Of a stretch of DNA of 64,000 nt, positions 47,089-57,700 are shown in pieces. The stretch's first letter is position 1. Each line of letters starts with the position of its first letter. Location of the stretch: positions 3,081,098-3,145,097 of the forward strand of contig OX621164.1 in the NCBI GenBank assembly GCA_951640195.1, read 5' to 3'. The position numbers and the translations under genes are program-made. The DNA is from Porpolomopsis calyptriformis (Eukaryota; Basidiomycota; Agaricomycetes; Agaricales; Hygrophoraceae). The notes below the pieces were generated by a model, which was given only the letters and a program-made list of their open reading frames with translations, was not told the DNA's origin and did not search any database.

Positions 47089-47997
47089 ATGAGTTTGCTT
47101 CAAAACGTTCTGCGTTCGCAGGCGGCTGACTCGCTGGACAAAAAACTCAGCGATATCGCTCTGAACCGTTATAATTCCCCAGAAAACGACGTCGATTCCG
47201 ACGACGAGCTGATCAACGTCGTAAGTCAGTTTGTATTTTGACAATCCCAAGGCTGAATGCTAGCAGACTTCGCTTCCTGGAACCCCCCCGCGTTCAGGGA
47301 CACCGTCCAGACCGACCTCGCCCTCGTCCCGGCCAGGCACTCGCTCGCCAATAGAACCTCAGGAACCACGTCTGATTCCTAGCGATCCACTCAAAGCGTT
47401 TCCCTCCTCATTATCTCAGCGCATATTCACTTGTTTGAGTATAGCGGCATTAGCGAAATGTGCTCGTGTATCGAAGAAATGGAACAGAAGCCAGACGATC
47501 AATTACGGTGTGCCTTAAGTCGTGCGCTGATAGCACTTGATCTAATTCACGGATTGCAGTATGGTTTCAACATTACCGGAGGGAGAACTTGCATGATCAA
47601 AGTTTGCCTTTAGGAAAGTGGACGAAACGGGAGTCGAAACAGAACTGGGTCCGTGTTGGTTTGGTCAATCGACGGACTGGGTTGATTCTCTTCGCAGAGG
47701 GTTCTCTATCTGCAAGCTGACGGCAATCGTTCTCCCCATTTGGGACCGGCAGATGGAGGGTCTCGAAGCTCCGGACGCTCTTCGCCCTCCATCTCTGGTC
47801 AGCAAACACCAAAAGAGCTCAGGGAGGAAAAGTGGCGGTTGGAAGCCGAAGCAGCCACGCCGAGCAAAACCGAGATGAGACGCCACTACAAAACCTTAGA
47901 CGGCAGAAAGCCCAAGACGAAGACGAAACTGGGAAGCACGGGTGGTACTCGGGATAAAGGAGGGTGGGAGGAGGGTGATGATACGATACATTGGTAG
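47089..47997 (+). CDS. F-box protein
   Basis: Four exons (47089-47220, 47267-47507, 47560-47648, 47698-47997) join in phase to 253 residues. The N-terminus is MSLLQNVLRSQAADSLDKKL, followed by a Ser/Pro/Thr linker. The F-box is seen at FPSSLSQRIFTCLSIAALA with CARVSKKWNR. After it comes VWFQHYRRENLHDQSLPLGK with WTKRESKQNW, a pattern seen in small fungal F-box proteins. The C-terminus is basic and disordered. An F-box binds Skp1 in SCF ubiquitin ligases, and the substrate is unknown. Confidence 0.75.
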
Positions 47998-48119
47998 TGC
48001 CGTGCCTTAGTTTACCAATCAAACTCACCGGCGCTTTCGAATGGTCACGAACGCCGGTCATTCATGCATGCGTGCTTGTTCCCCAACGTGTGGCTCCATA
48101 AACTCTCCCTTTAATCCAA

Positions 48120-48615
48120 ATGGCTACCACCACATACCCACCCTCGCTCTCTCTCGAACAGAACCCAACCGCGGCCATCACAGAAGACTCCAGTCCGGTG
48201 GCAACCGCGCTTACAACGCTCAAGTCGGCCCATTTCCGTCTCCCCTCATACGGCCCTGATTTCCTCGAATTTTTCGCGAATAAATACATGACTCTCAAGA
48301 GGGACAAGACCGATCGCAAGCTCAATGTCGTTGCCGGTCCCAAGGCCGAGAAGCTTTACCGCAAATTCATTCGGTAGCTCATCCTTCTCGTCTCCCCCGC
48401 TGGCATTCTCATCCAATTTTGTCAAAAGCAACAGCACCCTTGACGAACCCACCAGCTCAAACTCGTCCTCTCCGTCCTCCACAAAACCAGTCGTATTCGC
48501 ATTCACCTTCAGCGAAGCGGGAAAGAAGAGCGTGAAATTCTACAAGACCTGGCGGGACCATCTAGTCTGTCTCGATGTCTTCCTCCCATCTACTCCTCCT
48601 CATCTTCAATAATTC
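48120..48615 (+). CDS. hypothetical protein, incomplete model
   Basis: ATG 48120 opens a frame MATTTYPPSLSLEQNPTAAI with LRLPSYGPDFLEFFANKYMT-like coding (the residue before PSYGP reads R), ending LYRKFIR. A second coding-like stretch at about 48325-48550 (FTFSEAGKKSVKFYKTWRDH) probably belongs to the same gene after splicing. I could not find a consistent splice set beyond 48620. Family not recognised. Confidence 0.35.
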
Positions 48616-49570
48616 ACAGAAAAAACAGAGCGGCAACCCAGAGCCTGAAGAGCCTCCAAACGGCAAGCTCACACCATTCATTCACCGTTAGCCTTACTCA
48701 TCTGTTTTACCTTTAGCTATTTCAGAACACAGACTGGGATTCTTGGACTCTGAATTTGACCGAGTAATGGGATTTCTCGACTCTGAGTTTAAGCGAATGT
48801 CGTATGTATCCTTTTCGACCTTATTCGTGCTTTCACCGATCTTCGTTATCCCCACTCAGAGCCACCAGTAACATCAGCGTTACGTCACTTCCGTTTCTTC
48901 GCTCCGTTCCTCTTGATACCAGCCGCTCGGAACGTGAGTCTCCCTACCGTCGCCCATAGGCCTGTGTTCTATCGCTCATTACTCAACAGAAGATTCATCC
49001 CGTCGCGTCCTCAAACCTACCAACCCTGATTCGTACGACTTGTTCTTCTATATGCTCGTCTTCCCGCTCACCGGCCACGTTTTGAAGCTCAACAGTATCC
49101 ATCATCGACACACTACCAGGTCCAAGCGGATTCCAGCGGCCAACAGTGCCCCCTATTGATACATCAGCTGGTATAATCATCTCTCTGATGGTCGCTTTTA
49201 CTCACTGATAAGCAAACGCCTCAAGGTGCTTTGCGCGCTTTAAATCCTGATATTACTGTGTATGTTTATTAAACATTTTCCCATGCTTATCTCCGATAAC
49301 CCTCTTCTCGCAGATCCAGTCCAGGTCTATCTCATAATTCAATTACGGTGCCATTCGGGGCTAAATTCATTTGAACACCAGAAACCGCCGTCGATCTTCG
49401 GACTCCCACCGCCCCCAATCCAGGCGGCTCAAATGGTCCGATGCATTTTGCCTTTCAGCATCCTTCAAGTTTACTCACTTTACATTTTATCTCCAGCCAC
49501 TACACATGAAGCTAGGCCAACTTCCGGTTCGTTTCTGCCTTCCCAGGTGAATTATCTCTGACATGACCTC
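48616..49570. other. unresolved stretch with short coding-like pieces
   Basis: It contains a tandem-like piece (GFLDSEFDRVMGFLDSEFKR near 48740-48800) and several introns' worth of GT...AG candidates. It may be middle exons of a gene running from 48120 to 50466, or a decayed gene. No confident feature. Confidence 0.3.
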
Positions 49571-49571
49571 C

Positions 49572-50466
49572 CACTTCCAGCCAACCAAGTGCGCCACAAA
49601 GCGGTTTCATCCCGCAAAAAACGGTCTCGGTACAATGCGGCTTCCTTTGTCTTCCCTATCAGCACCCACTAATAATTCAATCAAGGTCCAAAAGAGCTCG
49701 GACATCCGAGAACTCTGGAGGTGCGTCCACGACGGATGCATCATCGGAGGCTGGACGTAGTTCAGCCTCCAGGTCCAGCGGTCTAACGCGAGGGTCGTCT
49801 TCAACTTCTCCTGAAGATGGATCAGCCTTTACGATCGTATTGCTGGAGGATGGGAAGGACTATTTTGTGGACCGGTGTGTTCTCTTCTCCTCTCTTTCGC
49901 ACACATCCTGACCCCTGTTCGCATTCCACAGCCGCCATGAGCGCAAGCACTCGTCCAAGAAGAAAAGTAAATCACGCAGAGAGGGTACCACTTGGTGGGG
50001 CCACGAAGGTGAATTACCCCCCTCGCGGCCACCCACGCCTCGCCCATTCAACCCCTGCACGGACGACATCCCGGATGATGTCACGCTTTGGTGGGCACGC
50101 GAGGCAGAGGTACCCGATAAATACGAAGGTCGCTCGGCACACCCCGATGCGGGTACTACAACGTGGAAGAAGTACATGGAGCCCGTCGGGTACCCGTTAC
50201 GCACTGCGTATGACCAAGATCCTGCCGTAATGTCACTTTTGAGGGAGGGACCAATGTCCGAATACTTACCTCCCGTCGCATACCCTACCCCTTCTGTCTT
50301 CAGCCCATACGCCAGCCCAAACGCGGTGTTATACACGCCACCCCACGTCCTGGGATACTATTCTGGTTATTCTGGACCTATCGCACTCCCCGACCCCAGT
50401 CCCCGTGCATTGTTCGCCAGCCCGATCTACACGGATAATACGGGCTATCCGTATGGCCCTGGATAA
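49572..50466 (+). CDS. hypothetical basic/Pro-Tyr-rich protein, 3' exons
   Basis: The clearest model has an exon ending at 49629 (SSRKKRSR), then exons 49686-49874 and 49932-50466, with introns of 56 and 57 bases and good donor/acceptor sites. Coding shows a Ser-rich part (SSEAGRSSASRSSGLTRGSS), FTIVLLEDGKDYFVDRRHER, a basic KKKSKSRRE patch, then WWGHEGELPPSRPPTPRPFN and a Tyr/Pro-rich tail with YYSGYSGP. The 5' part is unresolved and could connect upstream to 48120. Family unknown. Confidence 0.45.
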
Positions 50467-50973
50467 TCATCTCGTACCAAAAACCAGCATCCGCATTCAT
50501 TTTTGTCGCATTGCATTTCAATTTTCAGCCATTTGTATTTTCGGACAATTGGCCAATATCGCACACACTCTCAGCTAAAAGCTATTGCCAGGTGGCAGGT
50601 TCACCAATACAATCATGATTACGACAATACTACAATATACAGATATCCGCTGTAGTAAAAAAGGATCGGACAATAGACCATATTTAACTGGAGGCATTTC
50701 GTTTGCTTAAGCCCATTTCTTCACATCTTGGTCAGATGGACCAGTTGGATCGCAGGAAGCAGCAAGATTGCATTGATGAAAAATTCGTACTTGGTCTTCG
50801 GTGAAGGTGCCTACCACCGAGTGCAGTAAACCTCTATTGCGGAACAGGACGAGATCTCTCTCGCGCCTAGGTGAGGTCACGCTCAGCCTACGAATGGAAG
50901 GGATGGGACAGGGAAACTCACCAATCGTGAGGATAAACTAACTGTGCTAGAAATTTCTTCACGCAAGTGATAC
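50467..50973. other. intergenic / possible minus-strand exon
   Basis: About 500 bases. On the minus strand a stretch ending at 50707 reads RDLVLFRNRGLLHSVVGTFT and DPTGPSDQDVKKWA before a stop. This looks like a coding C-terminus, but no upstream exons were found. No other feature. Confidence 0.3.
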
Positions 50974-51468
50974 ATGCGAGGGAAACATCTGATGACTAAG
51001 CACATAGACTCAGTCATGGATGTCGACGTGGACCCCCTTAAACCTTTGGAATCTGCCTTTGTACCTTCCACCGGATCCCCCAACCTTGGCCTGGAGCAAA
51101 CTGAAATGATGATACTCAACAATGAGATGAATAAACTTTCTGATCGCCAGCTCTGGCCAGTTCGTATTGATTGTGTGGCTAATAACACCCCTGCATGGCG
51201 ACCATTGATTTTCGACATCTTACTATATCTTGCTGTTGCATTGGCCCACACTGCTATAAAGGGTAACATTATCAGGGGGATGCGGTGTGACCAGGTAGAA
51301 GCACTTGTGGAGAGATTGAGTGATGATCAGCTTGAGGAGTTGAAGGGTGGGGTGCAGAAAGGGGTGAACGAGAGTGATTGGTGTTCCCTGATTGTGCATC
51401 GTATGTACCCTTTCCAATTGCATGCTCAGACAGGTCTTAATTACGATGACAGCGGTATTTCGAGCTGA
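50974..51468 (+). CDS. hypothetical protein
   Basis: An uninterrupted frame of 164 codons, with a more probable internal start at MDVDVDPLKPLESAF. It contains a helical, hydrophobic stretch (FDILLYLAVALAHTAIKG) and an acidic helix (CDQVEALVERLSDDQLEELK). No family recognised. It lies just upstream of the transposon-split gene and could be part of the same host locus. Confidence 0.4.
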   Translation: MRGKHLMTKHIDSVMDVDVDPLKPLESAFVPSTGSPNLGLEQTEMMILNNEMNKLSDRQLWPVRIDCVANNTPAWRPLIFDILLYLAVALAHTAIKGNIIRGMRCDQVEALVERLSDDQLEELKGGVQKGVNESDWCSLIVHRMYPFQLHAQTGLNYDDSGISS

Positions 51469-52283
51469 TGCCCCCTCAGATGTGGAAAAGAGGTTGGCAG
51501 CTTACCGGAAGTATGTTGCACTTTCCTTCAAATTACCCACCAGACTTACCTAGGTCTGCCTGTCCAGGTTAAATCAGAATCACAGTACGATTTATTACAG
51601 CCGTTTGCACATGGCTTGACACTATTCCGCGGATTTGAAAAAAGAAAAAGAAGTCGACTAGCCATAACTTTAATTACTACTCACGCAATCTCTTACCGTA
51701 ACTCTTAACATTGCTCATTGCCCTAATGGCACCACCCAATAGTGTGCTTGATCCTGGCGACATCGAATCGTCTTCTGATGAGCTTGAAGCTGCCATCAAG
51801 CCTGATCTAGGCACGCTACCTGATCCTTTGCTCACACTGACGGTTCCGCCAAAGCTCAAGATGCCGAAGGAAAAGGAGGTCGGAAAGCATAATGAAAGTA
51901 TGTCCTTGCTACATCCAAACCCAAATGTAACCATATCAAAGTAATTAGATGCAACCTCTCCTTCGAAAATCACCTACAATCTCTCCCTGTTTCATGCAAA
52001 AGAAATGAAGAAACCAGCTCGCAAACGTGTACCCCATAACGATTTTCTGAAACTCTCATCTGCCGATCCTTGGGACATGGTCAAGGCCCAACTACTTGTC
52101 AAGATTGATGCGTATTATCACCCAGAAAACCTCAGTTTCGAAGATTACGATGTCTCCTTCTCAGTCCCTCGTCATGCTCCAAATGCCATGAATCTTCATT
52201 ATAACAATTACAGCTTTCTTGTCGAGCAAGCCCTCGAAGCAAAAGATCTGATTGTGAACATCACTATTACAGAGAAGACATCT

Positions 52284-52682
52284 TGTTACGATACGTTCAT
52301 TCTTTTTCGTCTTATCTTATCTTATCGCAGCCTACTTAATCTTATCTCGTTCATCCCCCACCTTCCTTGTCTTATCGTTTCCTTCTAGTTGCTTGTGACC
52401 GCGATTGTCACACCTGTCACTGTCACGCACGAGCGACTTCCGCCATTGGTCGGCAATGATGCCATCCGCAGTTGCGCAGCCATCCGCAGCAGCTGAATCA
52501 GCCGTTCCACGGATTGTCGTTGAGTCGTAGGATTCAAACCCAGAAGTAGATAAATAGCGTAGTCAGAGTTTGTATCTTTAGTTTCGATCTCAACATAGAC
52601 ACCCCACCCTTGTCATTCGACTAGGATCTCTGTTCTATCCGTTGACCCTCTAAGCCGACCGAAAGATCACTGCGCCTTAACA
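52284..52682 (+). repeat. Gypsy-2 5' LTR
   Basis: 399 bp, with a T-rich start (repeated CTTATC) and the promoter and polyadenylation regions inside. Bounded by TG and CA. Confidence 0.93.
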
Positions 52683-52879
52683 GAAGATCGAAACTCACTC
52701 TTTCCCTCTGCTTTTCTCCGCAACAGTCCCTGGTCAAGATTCGTCTGACAGCGCCCGTCATTGTTTGGTCTACCCAGACAAGGACCGTCGTTGTTGCCTT
52801 GGAATCCTAACCCAGGCTCCCCCTGCAGGCCAACCTCTCTCGTTCAGTGAACCACAGGTGACTCTGACATCCCCGCACG

Positions 52880-54759
52880 GTGATTGACTCGACCACCACC
52901 CTGGCCTCGCGCTCTCCATCGCCGCCCCCGCCCTACGCCCTCACTAATCCCGAACCACACCAGGCATCGACGTCCGAGCTCATTAGCAACGCACGTCTGA
53001 TTGCCGCCGCCGCGCTAGACTTGTCGCCGACAGAGCTCGATTCTCTCACAGAACAGCTCAATCTGTTGGTCGACGAATTCTACGAACCCAACCTCGCCCC
53101 TTCCCCACCTGTGTCTCCTTCGTCGTCCTCATCCGAGGAATCCTTTGATACCGCTCCGTCTTCCCCGATTGAAGATCCGTCCGACCCATCTACACTCCTT
53201 GAAGTAGAGCCCGTCGTCCATCTCCAAGTTCGTGTTCACGTTCACCGCCCTCGTCGCCTCACAGAACAAGCCGTCATCCCCATCATCTACGTTTTCCAAC
53301 GACGTGATACGCAAGACGTACGGGAGATCCATCTCATACTCGATCATTAGCCAACACGTCTCGTCCAACACGAAGGCCCTCCTACAGCGCTTCAGAGACC
53401 GAAGAGGAACAAGAATTCAAGGACGCTGAAGATCACGAGATCCACTCGCCCTTCTCGTCGCAGTTCCTTCCTCCTCTTCTTCCCTCCATTTCCTCGCTCG
53501 AATCCGGGCCCTCCACTCACGTATCGCGGACTCCCGTCTCGTTCTCCTTCTTAGGTCTCAGACCTCGACGAACCCCTCCCCCACCTGCTGATCCACCTTT
53601 CTCGCGACCCACCCCCAAAGGGAAGCAACGGATTACCTCCGTGGGATTTGAACCAGAACCTGAACCTTCAGACCCGCCTCCTTCTGTTCCTTCTTCTCTT
53701 TCCTCTAGAAAACCAAGCCCTTCTCCTCGAGAGCCATTGCCTCTCCCTCTCGATACGGATCCCGAATTGAATCCGACCCCACACACATCTCCTTCTCCAT
53801 CACCACCCAACAGTCCTCTCCTTGCTCCTCCAATGGCTGCCACCGTCTCCAGTAAGATCAAGCTCGCAGAACCTAGCACGTTCAATGGCGACCCCAAGAC
53901 TTACAGGGATTGGTACCGACAAGTCGTCATCTTCCTTGCTGGCCGTGGCATCACTGACAAAACTGAACGCGCCCTCGTCACCCTTTCCTACATGAAAGAA
54001 GGGACCGCTGCCATCTGGGCTCAGCAATTCATCGACGATTTCCTCGATCAGACCGACGCCCAAGGCAACGCTGTCCTCTTCCCTGATTGGGCAGACTTCA
54101 AGCTCGGTCTCGACAGAGCCTTCACGGATACCGCCTCGGAGCAACGCGCACGAGAAGAGATTGAGACCATGGCGCAAGGGTCGTCACTCATCGTGGAATA
54201 CCTCGTCAGGTACGAGATGAAGGCAAAGCTCGCTGGCCTCAGCCAGGATAAAGAAAAGATTCGCATTTTCGAGAAGAACATCCATCGCGACATCGTTCGC
54301 CAGATGTACCTCAACCCTCCCCTCCCCACTGTATGGGCCGACTACGTCGAAAAGGCCGTAGCCATCGGACAGCTCCACGAGCGCTACCGCCAACAGGAAC
54401 AAGCTCGTCGTCCGACTGCTCCTGCTTCGCGATTCGTACCCCGAACCTTTCCCCGTCCTCAGGCTCATCCCGCCGAAGACCGCCATGTTCCCACTGGGAT
54501 CATTCATGGTGGACAAGGTAAGCCCATGGACGTGGACAAGACGCGCCAGGCCCATCGATGTTTCAACTGTGGAGAGTTAGGACACTTCCGCCAGGACTGT
54601 CCCAAGGAAAAGGCCATCGTGAACGTCCGCGCCCTTTTTTACGACATGACCACGTCGGAGTTGAACGAGCTGAAGAACCTCCTTTCCGAAGAGGAGCACA
54701 GCTCGGCGAATGAAACTCCCGCTCTGGATGACGAATCGGATTTTGTCGACGGTCGATGA
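52880..54759 (+). CDS. Gypsy-2 gag, possibly frameshifted near its N-terminus
   Basis: The N-terminal coding (52880-53350: ALTNPEPHQASTSELISNAR, LSPTELDSLTEQLNLLVDEF) is in a different frame from the main gag frame (about 53308-54759), and no ATG opens the upstream part. The main part has the retrotransposon gag core (FNGDPKTYRDWYRQVVIFLA, then DWADFKLGLDRAFTD and SLIVEYLVRYEMKAKLAG) and a CCHC knuckle (CFNCGELGHFRQDC). The stop TGA at 54757-54759 overlaps the pol ATG as ATGA. Whether the frame change is mutation or a small intron is not settled. Confidence 0.75.
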
Positions 54760-57700
54760 AGATGCGTTCCCTTCACTCGACTGGTAGCTGCCTGCTCTGG
54801 CATAACACTGTATCGGACATTTCTCCTTTATATACAACGACGGCGTGTACAACAGCTATTATACCCGAATCCAATACCCCCGTTGTTTCTCCCTCTCCGA
54901 GACTTGTTCCGCCAGACGTACGCATTGAACGCCCCGAAATCCCCATTCCCGAATCATTGTCTCCCTCTGTCGATTCGATCGACGTCAACTCTCTTTTAAC
55001 CCCCCTAGATGTCGTTAATGCCATCAAAGGTGATGCTGATTCCGCGATCTCCATCCTTCAACACTGGTCGCACCCTGCACGATCGCGAGAGATGGTGCAA
55101 TCCACTGTCGATGAAATCACTGCCCTTACCCCAGAGAGTGCCATTCGAGCTCTGAACGAACTCAAACAACCTCACGTCTTCGTTCGAGGCTTCAAAGGAA
55201 ATCAACTCGTCCTCAAAGCCCATCTTGTCACCTTGGACGATCGTACGGAGCACATCGCCACCGCTCTTGTCGACAGCGGATGTGAAGGCTCCTGTATCGA
55301 TGTCAAATACGTCCGAGACCACGACCTCCATACGACTCCCCTCGCTCGACCCGTCCGAGTACACAACGCCGATGGACAACCTAATACCGAAGGCCCCATC
55401 ACGGATATGGTCACCCTCGAGCTACGGATCGGAACCCACGTGGAAAGAATCAGCTTTGGCGTAACTAACCTCGGCAAGGGACAAATTTTCCTCGGACACG
55501 ATTGGCTCAAGACCCATAATCCCTCTATGGACTGGAAGACCGGCACCCTCGATTTCGACCGATGTCCACCGGACTGTCATCCCTCTGTGGATTCTTCCGA
55601 CATCAACAACCTCACCTTGGAGGACGACGATCGTCTCCTCATGATCGATCTCACCCCTGCCATCCGAATTCGGTTGATGACCAAGTCGCAAGAACTTGCG
55701 ATCAAGGCTGCCGAGGCTCAGAAGAAGGACCGCGACTGGAAGGATATCGTCCCCGACTATCTTCACGGATTTCAAGACGTCTTCACCAAGAAAGACTTCG
55801 ACGAACTACCACCACCTCGCCCTTGGGACCATGCGATTGAACTACTCCCCGGAACTGACGAGAAGCTCGATTGCAAGATCTACCCCCTCAGCGTGGAGGA
55901 ACGTTCTCAACTTGACGAATTCCTCGAAGAAAACCTCCGAACCGGACGAATTCGCCCCTCTATCTCTCCCATCGCTTCCCCCTTCTTCTTCATCAAGAAG
56001 AAAGATGGTCGATTGCGCCCGATCCAGGACTACCGCAAGTTGAACGATTTGACCGTCAAGAATCGCTACCCACTCCCCTTGATCACCGAACTCATCGACA
56101 CCCTTCAGAACGCCTGTTACTTCACCAAATTGGACATTCGTTGGGGTTACAACAACGTTCGCATCAAGGAAGGCGACGAACACAAAGCCGCGTTCAGGAC
56201 TAATCGTGGCTTGTTCGAACCTCTGGTCATGTTCTTTGGGCTCACAAACTTGCCTGCCACTTTCCAGACAATGATGAACGACATTTTCCATGTCCAGATC
56301 CACCAAGGTCACGTATTGATCTATATCGACGATATACTGATCTTCGACAAGGATCTCGAGATGCATCATCGGCACGTCCGTGAAGTCATGTCCTTACTCC
56401 GCGAACACAAACTTTACCTCAAGCCCGATAAATGCGAATTCGACCAAAAGCAAGTGGAATACCTCGGAGTCGTTGTCTCGGAAGGCCAAGTCAGGATGGA
56501 TCCGATCAAGGTCCAAGGCATCACCGACTGGCCGATTCCGACCTGCAAACGCGACGTTCAGTCTTTCCTTGGGTTTTGCAACTTCTACCGTCGTTTCATC
56601 CATCATTTTGCCGGTATTGCTCGCCCCCTCAACGTTTTAACTGGTAACGCTCCTTTCGAATGGACCGATCAATGCCAGGACGCTTTCGACGTCCTCAAGA
56701 CTATCATTACTTCTGCTCCTATCCTTTCTATCGCTAATGATTACGACTTACTCCATGTCGAGACTGACGCTTCAGAATACGCTCTGGGCGCTATACTCTC
56801 CCAAAAACAAGAAAACGTTTGGAAGCCCATCGGATTCCTCTCGAAGTCGTTCAGTCCCGCGGAACGAAATTATCAAGTCTACGATTGCGAACTTCTCGCA
56901 ATAATGGCTGCCCTCCAAGAGTTCCGCAAACATCTGTTGTCCGCGAAGCAGGTCTTTGAGGTTTGGACCGATCACGCCAACCTCCAGTACTTCAAGAAGC
57001 CGCAGAAGCTCAACAGACGTCAGGCTCGCTGGCTCACGGAGCTGCAAGACTTCCATTTCACCCTTCATCATGTCGCTGGTAAGGCCAATTCGAAGGCTGA
57101 CATCCTGTCGAGGCGACCAGGATTTGAGAGGGGGGTGGATGACAATGATGACACAATTCTCTTGCCCGACTCTCTTTTTTCTATCGGTTCTCACCCTATT
57201 GTGGACCTCCGACCGGTTCAACTCGATGTCGAACCTGACCACCTTCGCTTGCGCATCAAGAATTCCTACCGGAACCAAGAAGATTCCGTCACGCTCCTTC
57301 AGAAAAAACAAGAAAACGGTTGGAAGACTCAAGACGATGGTATCCTCACTTTCAATGATCGGATTTACATCTCTGTCGACAAACCCCTCCGTGGCGAGAT
57401 TATCTCTCGGTATCACGACAACCCCTTGTCCGGACATTACGGTCCCTTCAAGACTACCGAAGTCCTTTGTCGTGACTACTGGTGGCCCACCATCCGTCGA
57501 GATGTGAAACAGTACATCTCCGGTTGTGAGACTTGCCAACGCACCAAGGCATCTCGTCTACCTGCGAAGACCCCACTTCACCCATTCGATCCCCCGACTC
57601 GCCCTTGGGATACGATCACTGTCGACCTTGTGGGACCGATCCCCGAATGTCAGGGCTACAACGCCGTCCTGACTATCGTTGACACTTTCTCGAAAGCCGT

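Noticed and set aside
50883..51269. 128-codon minus-strand frame opposite the hypothetical gene at 50974
   Set aside because: Less gene-like composition than the plus-strand frame and no start context. Treated as a shadow.
56772..57539. 255-codon minus-strand open frame inside Gypsy-2 pol
   Set aside because: It runs antisense to the RNase H/integrase coding region, which carries all expected motifs. No independent evidence.
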